Of a DNA stretch of 49,497 nt, positions 1 through 8,650 are shown piece after piece. How positions within the stretch are numbered: position 1 is the stretch's first letter; each line of letters starts with the position of its first letter. The notes under the pieces are model-generated. The model ran no database searches, was not told where the DNA came from, and saw nothing but the letters and a program-made list of their open reading frames with translations. This DNA comes from Reyranella sp. (GTDB lineage: Bacteria > Pseudomonadota > Alphaproteobacteria > Reyranellales > Reyranellaceae), in assembly GCA_030684475.1 (NCBI GenBank), contig JAUXWB010000459.1, positions 1 to 49,497 on the forward strand. The letters are read 5' to 3'. A program made the translations under genes and the position numbers.

Positions 1-1
1 A

Positions 2-136
2 TTCAATGTCGGTATCGAGTCCGGCAACATTCCGCGCGGCGCCTCGGTCAGCCTGTTCATGTTCCCGATTTTGGCGACGCTGGCGTTCTTCGTGCTGCGC
101 GACGTGCTGAAGCGCAGCAAGGAGATTTCGACATGA
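2..136 (+). CDS. Sugar ABC transporter permease, C-terminal end (partial)
   Basis: Only the last 44 codons are in the window. They read as a final periplasmic loop, one hydrophobic segment (roughly [20 protein letters not shown]) and a short basic cytoplasmic tail, which is how MalF/UgpA-type permeases of CUT1 sugar transporters end. The TGA stop overlaps the ATG of the next permease (ATGA), so the two are translationally coupled. This is normal for the paired permeases of one transporter. The family call rests mainly on this neighbour; the fragment alone is too short to identify. Confidence 0.6.
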   Translation, partial: FNVGIESGNIPRGASVSLFMFPILATLAFFVLRDVLKRSKEIST

Positions 137-1029
137 CCAGCATCACGGCAACCGCGAACGCGGTCCCGCGCAAGGCCAAGGTCGGCAGCTTGGAGCGTCA
201 GAACCGCTGGGCGCTGCGCGGCAGCTTCGCCGCGCTGAGTGTCTTCGTGGTGATCTTCCTGGTGCCGCCCTTCTACATGATCATGACGAGCCTGAAGTCG
301 TCGGCCGAGATTTCGGCCCAGAAGGGCAGTCCGTGGATCGCACAGAACCCGACCTTGGACAACTTCGTCTATCTGGTGACCAACGAACAGTTTCAGCGCT
401 ATTTCCTGAACTCGGCCTGGGTGACGGCGCTGGTGGTGATCCTCAGCATGACGATCGCCATCCTCGCCGCCTTCAGCCTGTCGCGCATGGGATTCAAGGG
501 CAGCCAGGTGATTTCCACCGGCGTGTTCCTCACCTACCTGGTGCCGCCGTCGCTGCTGTTCATTCCGCTGTTCCAGATCGTCGGCGGCCTCGGCCTGATC
601 AACAACACCTGGGTGCTGGTGCTGTTGTTCCCGACGCTGGCAGTGCCGTTCTGCACCTGGATCATGATCGGCTACTTCAGTTCTATTCCGCGGGAACTCG
701 ACGAAGCCGCGCTGATCGACGGCGCCAGCTATCCGCAGATCCTGCTCAAGATTTTCATTCCCGTGGCGCTGCCCGGAATCATCGCCGCCACCATCTTCGC
801 CTTCACGGTCGGCTGGGGCGCCTTCCTCTATCCGCTGGCCTATCTCTACAGCGCCGATCAGGCGGTGTTGACGATCGGGATCGTCCGCGAGCTGATCCGG
901 GGCGACGTGTTCGCCTGGGGCACGATCATGGCTGCGTGTGTCATCGGGGCGGCGCCGCCGATCATCATCTACACGTTCCTGATGGATTATTATGTCGCCG
1001 GCCTGACGGCCGGCGCAACGAAGGGATAG
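133..1029 (+). CDS. Carbohydrate ABC transporter permease (MalG/UgpE type)
   Basis: This is a 298-residue inner-membrane permease of the binding-protein-dependent CUT1 family. Six hydrophobic segments are visible (about residues 31-53, 93-116, 127-150, 158-180, 211-234 and 262-285). The cytoplasmic EAA loop that docks on the ATPase is at residues 191-210, with the pattern EAALIDGAS. It starts at an ATG overlapping the stop of the upstream permease, and the ATPase gene follows 5 bp after its stop. Length and layout are ordinary for the family. The substrate cannot be read from the sequence; the downstream dehydrogenases suggest a sugar, polyol or sugar acid. No substrate-binding protein gene is in the window and it probably lies further left. 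Confidence 0.93.
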   Translation: MTSITATANAVPRKAKVGSLERQNRWALRGSFAALSVFVVIFLVPPFYMIMTSLKSSAEISAQKGSPWIAQNPTLDNFVYLVTNEQFQRYFLNSAWVTALVVILSMTIAILAAFSLSRMGFKGSQVISTGVFLTYLVPPSLLFIPLFQIVGGLGLINNTWVLVLLFPTLAVPFCTWIMIGYFSSIPRELDEAALIDGASYPQILLKIFIPVALPGIIAATIFAFTVGWGAFLYPLAYLYSADQAVLTIGIVRELIRGDVFAWGTIMAACVIGAAPPIIIYTFLMDYYVAGLTAGATKG

Positions 1030-1034
1030 GCGGC

Positions 1035-2138
1035 ATGTCGCAGGTTTCGATCCGCAAGATCGTCAAAGAGTATGAGGGCGACGTCCAGGCGGTAAAGGGT
1101 ATCGACCTGGAGATCGATGATCACGAGTTTGTTGTGCTCGTCGGCCCCTCCGGCTGCGGCAAGTCCACTACACTGCGCATGATCGCGGGGCTTGAGGAGA
1201 TCACCTCCGGTGAAATCTGGATCGACGGCGACGTGGTGAACGACGTGCCCCCCAAGGACAGGGACATCGCCATGGTGTTCCAGAACTATGCGCTGTATCC
1301 GCACATGAGTGTGTTCGAGAACATGGCTTTCGGCCTGAAGCTGCGCAAATTCCCCAAGGACGAGATCAAGCGCCGCGTCGATGACGCCGCCAGAATGCTC
1401 GACATCGAGATGCTGCTGGACCGCAAGCCGAAAGCCTTGTCGGGTGGCCAGCGCCAGCGTGTCGCCATGGGCCGCGCCATCGTGCGCAATCCCAAGGTAT
1501 TCCTGTTCGACGAGCCGCTCAGCAACCTCGACGCCAAGCTGCGCGTCCAGATGCGCACCGAGATCAAGAAAGTACACCAGCTTGTCCCCACCACCACTGT
1601 CTATGTCACTCACGACCAGGTCGAGGCGATGACTCTGGCCGATCGCGTGGTGGTGATGAACCACGGCGTTATCGAGCAGGTCGGCACGCCCAACGACCTC
1701 TATCATTCTCCGGCCACCAAGTTCGTGGCCGGCTTCATCGGCTCGCCGGCGATGAATTTCATCCCCTGTCAGCTTGAGCAGGCGGCCGGTGCGCTCCGTC
1801 TCCGTCTCAGCGATAAGCTCTCCTTCCCGGTACCCGCCGACCGCACCGCGCGCTACACCAGCCATGCTGGCAAGGCCGGCCTGGTGATCGGCCTACGGCC
1901 CGAGCATATCGCCGAGACGCGCCCGCACACCGAACCCAACCAGCACGATTTCGACATGATGATCGACGTCGACGAGCCGATGGGCATGGAAACGCTGGTC
2001 TACTTCACCGTTGCCGGCGTCGATATCTGCGGCCGGGTCAATCCCAATGCCGGAGCGACAGCGGGCAAGGCCATGAAACTTCGCGCCGACCTCAGCAACA
2101 TGCATCTGATCGACGACGGCACCGGCAAGGTGCTTTAG
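1035..2138 (+). CDS. Sugar ABC transporter ATP-binding protein (UgpC/MalK family)
   Basis: The 367-residue ATPase should energise the permease pair upstream. Visible motifs are Walker [10 protein letters not shown] (about 37-45), the Q-loop in [11 protein letters not shown] (Q83), the signature LSGGQ (135-139), Walker B FLFDEP (156-161) and the switch histidine in YVTHDQ (H193). The C-terminal part, from about residue 240, is the TOBE/OB-fold extension typical of MalK-like subunits; it carries the conserved GLRPEH. The reading frame is open far upstream inside the permease gene. The ATG at 1035 is the true start because the protein then begins exactly at the family N-terminus, 5 bp after the permease stop. 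The substrate is unknown. Confidence 0.93.
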   Translation: MSQVSIRKIVKEYEGDVQAVKGIDLEIDDHEFVVLVGPSGCGKSTTLRMIAGLEEITSGEIWIDGDVVNDVPPKDRDIAMVFQNYALYPHMSVFENMAFGLKLRKFPKDEIKRRVDDAARMLDIEMLLDRKPKALSGGQRQRVAMGRAIVRNPKVFLFDEPLSNLDAKLRVQMRTEIKKVHQLVPTTTVYVTHDQVEAMTLADRVVVMNHGVIEQVGTPNDLYHSPATKFVAGFIGSPAMNFIPCQLEQAAGALRLRLSDKLSFPVPADRTARYTSHAGKAGLVIGLRPEHIAETRPHTEPNQHDFDMMIDVDEPMGMETLVYFTVAGVDICGRVNPNAGATAGKAMKLRADLSNMHLIDDGTGKVL

Positions 2139-2181
2139 TCTTTCATCCGAAGCATGGTTTCGAAACGTTAAGGAGACATCG

Positions 2182-2946
2182 ATGGCTACGTTGACGGGCA
2201 AGGTCGCCTGGGTGACCGGTGCTGGCTCGGGTATTGGCCAGGCGGCGGCAGTGGCGCTCGCGAAAGAGGGCGCCGTCGTCGTACTGACCGGCCGCCGAAA
2301 GGCGCCGCTGGACGAGACAGCTGCTGCGATCAGGAAGGCGGGCGGCAAGGCCATCGTGAAGCCCGCCGACCTGATGAAGTCCGCTGCCGTCGGCCGCGTC
2401 GCCGCCGATATCGATAAGAAGTTCGGCCGCCTCGACATCCTGGTGAACAACGCCGGCCTCAACATCGTGGAGCGGAGCTGGAAGCAGCTCTCGGCCAAGG
2501 GCGTCGACGAGGTGGTGCATGGCAACCTTTCCAGCGCCTTCTACTGCACCTCGGCGGTCCTGCCGATCATGCGCAAGAACAAGGGCGGCGTGCTGATCCA
2601 CACCTCCTCGATGGCCGGCCGGCAGGCGAGCCTCCTGAGCGGCCCGGCCTATTCGGCGGCCAAGCACGGCGTCGTGGCGATGAGCCACACCATCAACATG
2701 GAGGAGTGCGTGAACGGCATCCGCTCCTGCGTCGTCTGTCCCGGCGAGGTGGCGACGCCGATCCTCGACAAGCGGCCGATCCCGATCACCAAGGCCGAGC
2801 GCACGCGAATGGCGCAGTCGGAGGATGTCGGCGACCTGATCCGCTACATCGCCTGCCTGCCGGCGCACATCGTGATCAACGAGGTCATGATCAACCCGAC
2901 CTGGAACCGCGGCTACGTCGCCAACCTCCAGCGCGGCAAGGCCTGA
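2182..2946 (+). CDS. SDR family NAD(P)-dependent oxidoreductase
   Basis: A 254-residue classical short-chain dehydrogenase/reductase. The Rossmann nucleotide-binding motif TGAGSGIG is at residues 12-19, NNAG at 89-92, the catalytic serine in TSS (about 142-143) and the catalytic pair in YSAAK (Y157, K161). An AAGGAGA ribosome binding site lies just before the ATG. It follows the ABC ATPase by 43 bp and is followed after one base by the next dehydrogenase, so all belong to one operon. The likely role is oxidation of an imported sugar or polyol, or of a derived hydroxy acid. This is inferred from context; the family alone does not give a substrate. Confidence 0.92.
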   Translation: MATLTGKVAWVTGAGSGIGQAAAVALAKEGAVVVLTGRRKAPLDETAAAIRKAGGKAIVKPADLMKSAAVGRVAADIDKKFGRLDILVNNAGLNIVERSWKQLSAKGVDEVVHGNLSSAFYCTSAVLPIMRKNKGGVLIHTSSMAGRQASLLSGPAYSAAKHGVVAMSHTINMEECVNGIRSCVVCPGEVATPILDKRPIPITKAERTRMAQSEDVGDLIRYIACLPAHIVINEVMINPTWNRGYVANLQRGKA

Positions 2947-2947
2947 C

Positions 2948-4039
2948 ATGACGGTCACCCTCAAGGCGGAGGCGCTCACAGCCTTCGTCGCGGACATCTT
3001 TGCCTCGGCCGGATGCTCCCCGGAGGAGGGCGGCCGCATCGGCCGCTATCTCGTCAGCGCCAATCTCTCCGGCCACGACAGCCACGGCGTCGTACGCGTG
3101 CCGCGCTACGCCGTCCAGAAGAAGAACGGCACGGTGGTGCCCGACGTCACCGTCGAGGTCGTGATCGACACGCCGGTGATCGCCGTCGTCGACGGCAAGT
3201 ACGGCTTCGGCCAGACGGTGACGCCGCAGGCGGTCCGCATCGGCATTGAGAAGTGCCTCAAGAATGGCCTCTCCGCCGTGACGCTGCGCAATGCGGGCCA
3301 CGTCGGCCGGGTCGGCGACTGGGCCGAGATGGCGGCCGAGGCGGGCCTCGTTTCCATCCACTTCGTCAACGCCTCGGGCAGCGTGCTGGTGGCGCCTTAT
3401 GGCGGCGTCGAGCGGCGCTTCTCGACGGCGCCCTATTGCGTCGGCATCCCGCGCCCCGGCCAGGATCCTCTGGTCCTCGACTTCGCCACTTCGATCGTGG
3501 CCGAGGGCAAGGTGCTGGTGGCGAGCCAGGGCGGCAAGAAGGTGCCCGACGGCGCCCTGATCGGTCCCGACGGCAAGCCCAGCGCCGATCCGCACCTGCT
3601 CTACGGCGATTATACCCCGACCGGCCCGCGCGAGCACGCCAAGGGCACCGGCGCCATCCAGGCCTTCGGCGACCACAAGGGCTCCGGCCTCGCCTTCATG
3701 TGCGAAATGCTGGGTGGGTCGCTCAGCGGCAACGGCGCCACCGACCCCAAGCGCGGCCGCTTCGCCAACGGCATGCTGTCCTTCTACGTCGATCCCAGGG
3801 TGTTCGATCCCGCGGGCTTCTTCCCCGCCGACATCGCCAAGTACGTCGCCTTCGTGAAGAGCTCCAGGCCCGCTGGCACCGGTGGTGAAGTGCTGGTGCC
3901 GGGCGAGCCCGAAGCCCGCACCCGCGCCAAGCGGCTGGCCGAGGGCGTGCCGCTGCCCGACGACACCTGGGCCGCCATCGTCGAGACGGCGCGCTCGGTC
4001 GGCCTTGACGAACGTCGTATTCAGCAAGCGACGATGTAA
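2948..4039 (+). CDS. Malate/L-lactate dehydrogenase family (Ldh_2) oxidoreductase
   Basis: The 363-residue protein has the fold-specific motifs of the Ldh_2 family (YlbC, ComC, 2,3-diketogulonate reductase relatives). SGHDSHGV at about 41-48 contains the catalytic histidine, followed by a NAGHVGRVGDW segment and, near the C-terminus, GDHKGSGLAFMCEMLGG. Enzymes of this family reduce 2-oxo acids or oxidise 2-hydroxy acids with NAD(P)H. Its ATG is one base after the SDR stop, so it is the distal gene of the ABC-SDR operon. The gene is complete. A small run of overlapping convergent bases separates it from the minus-strand membrane protein (stops 4 bp apart). Confidence 0.9.
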   Translation: MTVTLKAEALTAFVADIFASAGCSPEEGGRIGRYLVSANLSGHDSHGVVRVPRYAVQKKNGTVVPDVTVEVVIDTPVIAVVDGKYGFGQTVTPQAVRIGIEKCLKNGLSAVTLRNAGHVGRVGDWAEMAAEAGLVSIHFVNASGSVLVAPYGGVERRFSTAPYCVGIPRPGQDPLVLDFATSIVAEGKVLVASQGGKKVPDGALIGPDGKPSADPHLLYGDYTPTGPREHAKGTGAIQAFGDHKGSGLAFMCEMLGGSLSGNGATDPKRGRFANGMLSFYVDPRVFDPAGFFPADIAKYVAFVKSSRPAGTGGEVLVPGEPEARTRAKRLAEGVPLPDDTWAAIVETARSVGLDERRIQQATM

Positions 4040-4043
4040 CCGT

Positions 4044-5792
4044 TCAGCGGCCCGGCGCGCGCTGCAGGCGGTGGAATGGCCCCGCCACCGGGTCGTCGAA
4101 GGCCAAGGTCGCCACATAGTCGGCGCGCAGCATGCGGTGCAGCGCTGCGAGCCGGGCACTGTCGGCGACCATGCCGGTCTCCGTCTCCAGTTGCTTCTGC
4201 TCCATCGGCCACAGGCGGGCGACCAGCACGTCGTAGCCGAGCGCCAGCGCGCGATCGATCTGGCGCCGGAGACCGGCGACATGGGCCTCGGTGGTCCATC
4301 CGGGATGCCGCAGTACCTGGGCGGTGAAGCCGATCCACTTGAACTTCGGCAACGCCTGTGGTGCGGGACCCAGCGCCTCGGTGCCGGGCTCGGCGGTGCC
4401 CCAGTGCAGCGAGGCGTAGGTCATCGCCCAGTCGAAATCGTGCAGCACGAAGACAGTGCGCGCCGGATCGGCCTCCTTTTCGATGCGCTCGATCGCCTGC
4501 TGCCACTTGCCGTCGAGGCCGCGCAGCGGCGCCAGGCTCCAGACGTTGTAGGCGAGCAGCGTCACGGTGAGCGCGCCGAGCGCCGCCAGTCCCCGGCCTC
4601 CCCAACGCCGCTGGGCCGCGACCAGGACCAGCGCCCAGGCCGGCGTCAGCCAGGCCATGACGTTGATCTGCATCTGCGGATCCTGCGGCTGGGAATAGAG
4701 GTTGAACACCGAGCCGGCGGCGAAGGTGACGCCGAACACGGCGGCAAGCACCACGACGCGGCGGTCGTGGCGGGCCCGCCACAGCATCGGCCCTGCAACG
4801 GCTGCGACGGCCAGCATCCAAACGGTCGCGGTGTAGCGCCAGATGTCCCAGCCCGGAATGCCAGGGATCGCCGCCACGCCTGCGCCCAGCAGATAGGCCA
4901 CCATGCCGTCCCACAGATAGCCGACCTTGGGCCAGGTGAAGCCTGCCCACACGGAGTTCACCGCCTTGCCCGTCCACAGAAGATCGAGCGGCCCGACGGC
5001 GCCGTTGTGTCCGTGCAATAGGAGCGCCGCCACGCTCGCCATCGCGGCCATGGTGGCGAGAAACAGCGCGATCCGGCCGAAGCGCATCGCCTGCCGCCGC
5101 TCGCAGAGCCAGAGTGCCGCCAGCATCGCGGGCAGGGTGGGGAACATCAGCCGCCATTCGAACAGCCAGGCGAGGCTGAAGAGGGCCGCGACCGCCACCA
5201 CCCGCGCCGTCGTCGGCTTGGCGAACCAGACGGCGCCCAGCGCCATGGCCGCGAACAGCAACGTGTAGCTCGGAAGAATGTCTTCGTTCACGATGGCGAG
5301 GAACATCACGAAGCTGGACGCGATGTGGAACAGCGCGGTGAGCAGTGCCACCAGCCGGTCGCCCGTGAGCGCACGCACCATCAGATAGACCGCGCAGAGG
5401 CAGAGGCTGCAGCTCACCGCGTTCAGGATCGTGATCTGGCGCCGGGGATCGCCAGCAAAGACGCCCAGCAGGTCGAGCACCCGGCAGAGCGCGCCATAAA
5501 CCGGATAGAAGAGATAGTTGGCGGGATAGAGCGGCGCGTTGGCGGGGTCGACCACCCAGGGCTTCAGCTCGAGGCTCTTGAACACGCCGTTGCCGGTGAG
5601 CCCGCCCTGGGCATTGTCGAACCACAGGATGATCGCGATCAGCAGCGCGCTGCCGCCGACCGCCAGCAGCGCGAGATCGGCGGCGTACCCACTTTTTTGG
5701 GAGGCCGTGGTCGATGATCCGGCGGGAGAGGAGGCGAAGACCAAGGAACTGTCCGATTGCGCCCCCGGCTTGGCGCTCCCCGCGGGAGGCAC
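4044..5792 (-). CDS. Multi-pass membrane protein, possible glycosyltransferase-like
   Basis: An integral membrane protein of up to 582 residues. About ten or more hydrophobic segments fill residues 38 to 430, followed by a soluble C-terminal region of about 150 residues. The general plan (many helices, then a periplasmic C-terminal domain) resembles GT39/ArnT-like or other GT-C membrane proteins. I cannot point to a diagnostic catalytic motif, so function is unknown. The open frame starts at a GTG (5792). Its first 35 residues are Ser/Ala/Gly-rich and not convincing, so the true start may be further in. It converges on the Ldh_2 gene and is a lone transcription unit. Confidence 0.8.
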   Translation of the reverse strand: MPPAGSAKPGAQSDSSLVFASSPAGSSTTASQKSGYAADLALLAVGGSALLIAIILWFDNAQGGLTGNGVFKSLELKPWVVDPANAPLYPANYLFYPVYGALCRVLDLLGVFAGDPRRQITILNAVSCSLCLCAVYLMVRALTGDRLVALLTALFHIASSFVMFLAIVNEDILPSYTLLFAAMALGAVWFAKPTTARVVAVAALFSLAWLFEWRLMFPTLPAMLAALWLCERRQAMRFGRIALFLATMAAMASVAALLLHGHNGAVGPLDLLWTGKAVNSVWAGFTWPKVGYLWDGMVAYLLGAGVAAIPGIPGWDIWRYTATVWMLAVAAVAGPMLWRARHDRRVVVLAAVFGVTFAAGSVFNLYSQPQDPQMQINVMAWLTPAWALVLVAAQRRWGGRGLAALGALTVTLLAYNVWSLAPLRGLDGKWQQAIERIEKEADPARTVFVLHDFDWAMTYASLHWGTAEPGTEALGPAPQALPKFKWIGFTAQVLRHPGWTTEAHVAGLRRQIDRALALGYDVLVARLWPMEQKQLETETGMVADSARLAALHRMLRADYVATLAFDDPVAGPFHRLQRAPGR

Positions 5793-6174
5793 CGATCAAG
5801 ACCGATGAAACGTTGAGAACACGGGCTCCTGGCCGTTTCCTTCGGGTGCCAAAAGCGCCAGTTTTGTAGCATGCCCGGGTCTGTTCTCAAGGCGCTCCCG
5901 GCCAATGAGGTTGCGCCGCGCAAGGCGCGCGCCTTCCACACGCCATCGGTTCCGCGGCTGTTTCGGTCATCTTGCCGGCAGGCGCAGCCTCTCCGTCCTG
6001 CGAAGAGGAGTCCCAAGCGGCCCGGCTGCAGGGACGTGGAACCTGCGCCTGGCCGCTGCGTTCTCCTCATGCTCCTAATAGGTGCGCTCGGCAGCGACCG
6101 ACCCGGATAAGAAACCGGCGGGAACGATGCCGGCCGGCCTGGCGCAGGAGGAGCCTCAGCAGGAGGAACGCCTC
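5793..6174. other. Intergenic region between divergent genes
   Basis: A 382-bp gap between the minus-strand membrane protein and the plus-strand secreted protein. The short open frames here have poor composition and no ribosome binding sites. Promoters for both flanking genes are expected here, but I see no convincing -35/-10 pair. A Shine-Dalgarno sequence (AGGAGGAA, about 6160-6168) belongs to the next gene. Confidence 0.6.
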
Positions 6175-6699
6175 ATGCGAACCGCTTCGATCGCTCTCAT
6201 CTCCATTCTGTGCGCCGGGCTGGCATCGCCGGCTCTTGCCGACAATGACAATAACAAGGGTCGCGGTGGCGGCGCCAAGGCTGAGAAAAGCGACAACGAC
6301 CGCGGCCGCGGGAATGACGGTCCGACGTTCAAGCGGCGCGCCGTACCCGGCTCCTCCGCCGTCGTGCCCTATCAGCAGATCGTCATCGTCGATCGCGATC
6401 GCGACAGGGTGCATACCTACTACCGTACCGAATACGCCGCCGGCCGGTGTCCGCCCGGCCTCGCCAAGAAGAACAACGGCTGCATGCCACCCGGCCTGGC
6501 GAACAGGGCGTGGATCATCGGCCAGCCTCTGCCGCCCGAGATCGTCTACCATCCGATGCCACGCGAGCTGTGGAGTCAGCTCACCCCGCCGCCTTACGGC
6601 TACGAGTATGTGCGGGTGAACGACGACATCGTCCTGATCTCGCCCGCCACGCGTGTGATTGCCGGCCTGCTCGGCAACCTCGGGAACTTCGCCTACTAG
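6175..6699 (+). CDS. Secreted RcnB/CigR-like protein
   Basis: This 174-residue protein begins with a Sec signal peptide (hydrophobic core SIALISILCAGLASPALA, cleavage after about residue 22). A basic/acidic low-complexity stretch rich in D, N, K, G and R follows, then a compact C-terminal domain. The CPPGLAKKNNGCMPPGLA block and the following YEYVRVNDDIVLI are typical of the RcnB/anti-virulence regulator CigR family, which act in the periplasm. The frame is open upstream, but the ATG at 6175 is preceded by a strong AGGAGGAA and starts the signal peptide exactly. It lies 23 bp ahead of a lipoprotein gene and is probably co-transcribed with it. The molecular role in this organism is unknown. 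Confidence 0.85.
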   Translation: MRTASIALISILCAGLASPALADNDNNKGRGGGAKAEKSDNDRGRGNDGPTFKRRAVPGSSAVVPYQQIVIVDRDRDRVHTYYRTEYAAGRCPPGLAKKNNGCMPPGLANRAWIIGQPLPPEIVYHPMPRELWSQLTPPPYGYEYVRVNDDIVLISPATRVIAGLLGNLGNFAY

Positions 6700-6722
6700 G
6701 ATTTCAACGAGAGGATATTCCG

Positions 6723-7238
6723 ATGTCTGCAAAAAAGTGGCTTGTAAGCCTGTTAATACCGGCCGCCTTGGCGACGAGCCTGGGCGCGTGCAACCAAACG
6801 GGCGGTGCGTCGCAGCCGGGAATCGTGAACACCTCGGCGACGGGCAGTTACTACGGCGATTCGGGCCGCGTGGTCTCGATCCGTGAAGTGTCGTTAAGCG
6901 GCGGTTCGGGCATGAGCGGCGGCACGCTGGTTGGCGGCGGCCTGGGCGCGGCGGGCGGCGCCGCGATCGGTGCGGCCACGACGAATTCGGTGACCGGCGC
7001 CGTGGTCGGCGGCCTGCTGGGCGCGGTGGGCGGCGCCATCGCCGGCACCGCCATCGATCGCGGTGGGTCGAGCCAGCGCGGCATCGAGGTCACGGTGCAG
7101 AAGGACGACGGCCAGACCGTCACCATCGCCCAAGCCGACAATGGCGATGTGCAGATGGGCGACAGGGTCAGGATCGTCCAGGATCGCAACGGCGTTGCCT
7201 TGGCGATCCGCGATTCGGGCTATCGACGCGATTCGTAG
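6723..7238 (+). CDS. Glycine-zipper outer-membrane lipoprotein (SlyB/Pcp-like)
   Basis: A 171-residue lipoprotein. The signal peptide ends in the lipobox LGAC, so the mature protein starts at about Cys23 and is lipid-anchored. The middle (about 63-115) is two glycine/alanine-rich helical segments (GGGLGAAGGAAIGAA and GGLLGAVGGAIAGTA) of the glycine-zipper 2TM type. The C-terminal 50 residues form a small beta-rich domain (VTVQKDDGQTVTI ... GDRVRIV) as in SlyB and the 17-kDa rickettsial antigen. GAGAGGATATTCCG precedes the ATG. It is likely the second gene of a two-gene envelope unit with the RcnB-like gene. It is the last chromosomal gene before the left end of the integrated element. Confidence 0.88.
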   Translation: MSAKKWLVSLLIPAALATSLGACNQTGGASQPGIVNTSATGSYYGDSGRVVSIREVSLSGGSGMSGGTLVGGGLGAAGGAAIGAATTNSVTGAVVGGLLGAVGGAIAGTAIDRGGSSQRGIEVTVQKDDGQTVTIAQADNGDVQMGDRVRIVQDRNGVALAIRDSGYRRDS

Positions 7239-7383
7239 TAACGCCGGTCCCTGGCCTGCGTGGCCAAGGCCGCAAAACAAGCAGGCCCCGGCGGAACGCG
7301 AATCCGTTGGAATGCCGTCGCTGTCCACGCGCCACTCGCCGTAGTGATGCGTCCACAATACTTGACTCAATGTGGATTGCGGC

Positions 7384-7399
7384 TTGGCGCTCCCTACGG
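7384..7399 (+). repeat. Left attachment-site core (attL)
   Basis: The 16 bases TTGGCGCTCCCTACGG are identical to 17850-17865, the tRNA-Glu 3' end read on the plus strand. Identity stops abruptly on both sides (C versus G before, A versus G after), as expected for a recombination core. The rest of the tRNA is not duplicated here. Confidence 0.85.
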
Positions 7400-7512
7400 A
7401 AGCGCGTCAATTCGGCGATATCAACGGCTTAGCGCCGAGTTTGGGGAATTACGGCCCCATTGATCGGCAAAGGGTTTCCGGAGGCCGCCCCAAACCCGCG
7501 GACCCGCCTCAA

Positions 7513-7647
7513 ATGAAAACCGCCGCCCCGGCGGATCACGGGACGGCGGTTCACGAAACTGGAAAGCGGGGGCGCTTTTCCGAGGTCGAATTCTACTCGG
7601 TCCCGCGCATCATCGCAACGCACTTCGGCGTCGGGGAGCGGCTGTGA
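7513..7647 (+). CDS. Small hypothetical protein (tentative)
   Basis: A 44-codon open frame whose stop overlaps the GTG start of the next small gene (GTGA). That coupling is the main argument for it. Its first codons lie inside an inverted repeat (AACCGCCG at about 7519-7526 pairing with CGGCGGTT at about 7545-7552), which could instead be an RNA hairpin just inside the left end of the element. The frame is open back across the att core, so the start is a guess. No domain is recognisable. Confidence 0.3.
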   Translation: MKTAAPADHGTAVHETGKRGRFSEVEFYSVPRIIATHFGVGERL

Positions 7648-7847
7648 CCGCACCCATCCCCACGCCGAACGACAAGCGCGCCGCCGTCCTGGCGGCCCTG
7701 CCCAAGCACCTGCGGACCCTCGCCTTTGCCGTCCGGCGAATCGGCAACGGGAGAGACCCCGAGGCGACGGCCCTATTCAAGGATGAGATAGCGACCACGC
7801 TCACGTCGCTGGCCGCGCTCCTCGAGGTTGAGGAGGGCAGCCGATGA
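7644..7847 (+). CDS. Small hypothetical phage-type protein
   Basis: A 67-residue, mostly helical protein that starts at GTG and is linked by four-base overlaps to the frames before (GTGA) and after (ATGA at 7844). The composition is ordinary coding sequence with high third-position GC. Residues about 11-35 (KRAAVLAALPKHLRTLAFAV) could form an amphipathic helix. I do not recognise a family. Tightly coupled small genes of this size are typical of the accessory or early region of alphaproteobacterial prophages, and nothing more specific can be said. Confidence 0.6.
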   Translation: MTAPIPTPNDKRAAVLAALPKHLRTLAFAVRRIGNGRDPEATALFKDEIATTLTSLAALLEVEEGSR

Positions 7848-8224
7848 GCGACTTCGATTGGTACCGCGACAACGCCGTCGTGGTCCGAGAGCAGCCAGCG
7901 ATCGCCATCTACCGGAACGTCTACGGCGACATCACCATCCGCCAGAAGGGCGAGATCGACCCGGAACCCCTCGAAGTTGAGGACGTGGTCATCGTGGTCC
8001 TGCCCCAGAACGCCCGGCGCCTGGCTGAGGCCATCTTGGCCGTGGCCGCGGCCATCCCGGCACCTGGCCCGCTGGCCCTGCCGGCACCAGCCGATCGCAC
8101 CGCTGCCGAGCGCCAGCGCCGACACCGCGCCAAGCGTAACGGCCCCTGCAACCGTGACACCGTGACAGACACCGTAACGCGGCGTGACACAGCCGAGCTA
8201 TTCGAGGTGCGCCCGCCCGACTGA
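7844..8224 (+). CDS. Hypothetical phage-type protein
   Basis: A 126-residue protein whose ATG overlaps the preceding stop. Residues 1-75 look folded: alternating hydrophobic beta segments (AIYRNVYGDITIRQ, VEDVVIVVLP) and a helix (ARRLAEAILAVAAAI). Residues 76-126 are Pro/Ala/Arg-rich and probably disordered. They end in a repetitive Thr/Asp/Val run encoded by near-repeats of CGTGACAC (about 8150-8190). The N-terminal layout resembles small conserved proteins of alphaproteobacterial prophages that I know only as hypothetical. It forms a unit with the preceding small gene; function unknown. Confidence 0.65.
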   Translation: MSDFDWYRDNAVVVREQPAIAIYRNVYGDITIRQKGEIDPEPLEVEDVVIVVLPQNARRLAEAILAVAAAIPAPGPLALPAPADRTAAERQRRHRAKRNGPCNRDTVTDTVTRRDTAELFEVRPPD

Positions 8225-8450
8225 CCTACCGCAAGACCTACATGCCCATGCCCGTCTGACGGGTGCCGGCCTGCCGCCTCGATGGCGAAGACAGCAGGAA
8301 GCCGGCGGCAAGCACTAGAAGGGCCGCCCGTGCCAATACGGCGGCCCAGGAGGGGGCTCCGTTCGTTACGACCCCCGGTAGGCGCGCTGGCTGGCGGATC
8401 GGCTGGCGCGCAGTGCAGCGTCAATAAGCGCGATGTAAGAGGCCAACCGC
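8225..8450. other. Non-coding gap inside the element
   Basis: I see no convincing gene here. The one distinct structure is an 8-bp perfect stem, GGGCCGCC at 8321-8328 with GGCGGCCC at 8340-8347. It has no T-run after it, so it is not a standard terminator. Confidence 0.4.
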
Positions 8451-8606
8451 ATGACCCTGGCCCGCCTGTCACAAGGCATCGTCGATCCGTCTATGTCGAG
8501 GCTCCGCCGGCTCCGGAAGGGCATCAAACGACATGGTTTCGCCTGCAAAGGCGAAGCTATGCCCGTCACCACCCCACCAGAAGGTCATAACCAAGCGCGC
8601 CTCTGA
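8451..8606 (+). CDS. Small basic protein (tentative)
   Basis: A 51-residue open frame from ATG at 8451 to TGA at 8604-8606, not overlapping any other gene, 44 bp before the HNH gene. It is Arg/Lys-rich in the middle (RLRRLRKGIKRHG). A weak purine-rich stretch (TAAGAGG) lies about 10 bases before the ATG. Small basic genes beside HNH and terminase genes are common in phages, but no family is recognisable and this could be chance. Confidence 0.35.
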   Translation: MTLARLSQGIVDPSMSRLRRLRKGIKRHGFACKGEAMPVTTPPEGHNQARL

Positions 8607-8650
8607 GGGTCCTAGTCGGGACGAAACAATCTGTGAAGGAGTTGAAGAGC

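Noticed and set aside
2891..4282. 463-codon minus-strand open frame opposite the Ldh_2 gene
   Set aside because: It overlaps the well-supported Ldh_2 coding region and the end of the membrane protein gene, and has the composition of a shadow frame.
5871..6110. 79-codon plus-strand open frame in the gap before the RcnB-like gene
   Set aside because: Arg/Pro-rich shadow composition, no ribosome binding site, no recognisable product.
8147..8195. CGTGACAC near-repeats as iterons of a replication origin
   Set aside because: They lie in the coding end of the 7844-8224 gene, produce a Thr/Asp/Val-rich tail, have irregular spacing, and no replication initiator gene is present.
8321..8347. 8-bp stem GGGCCGCC/GGCGGCCC as a terminator
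   Set aside because: No T-run follows and no gene ends directly before it.
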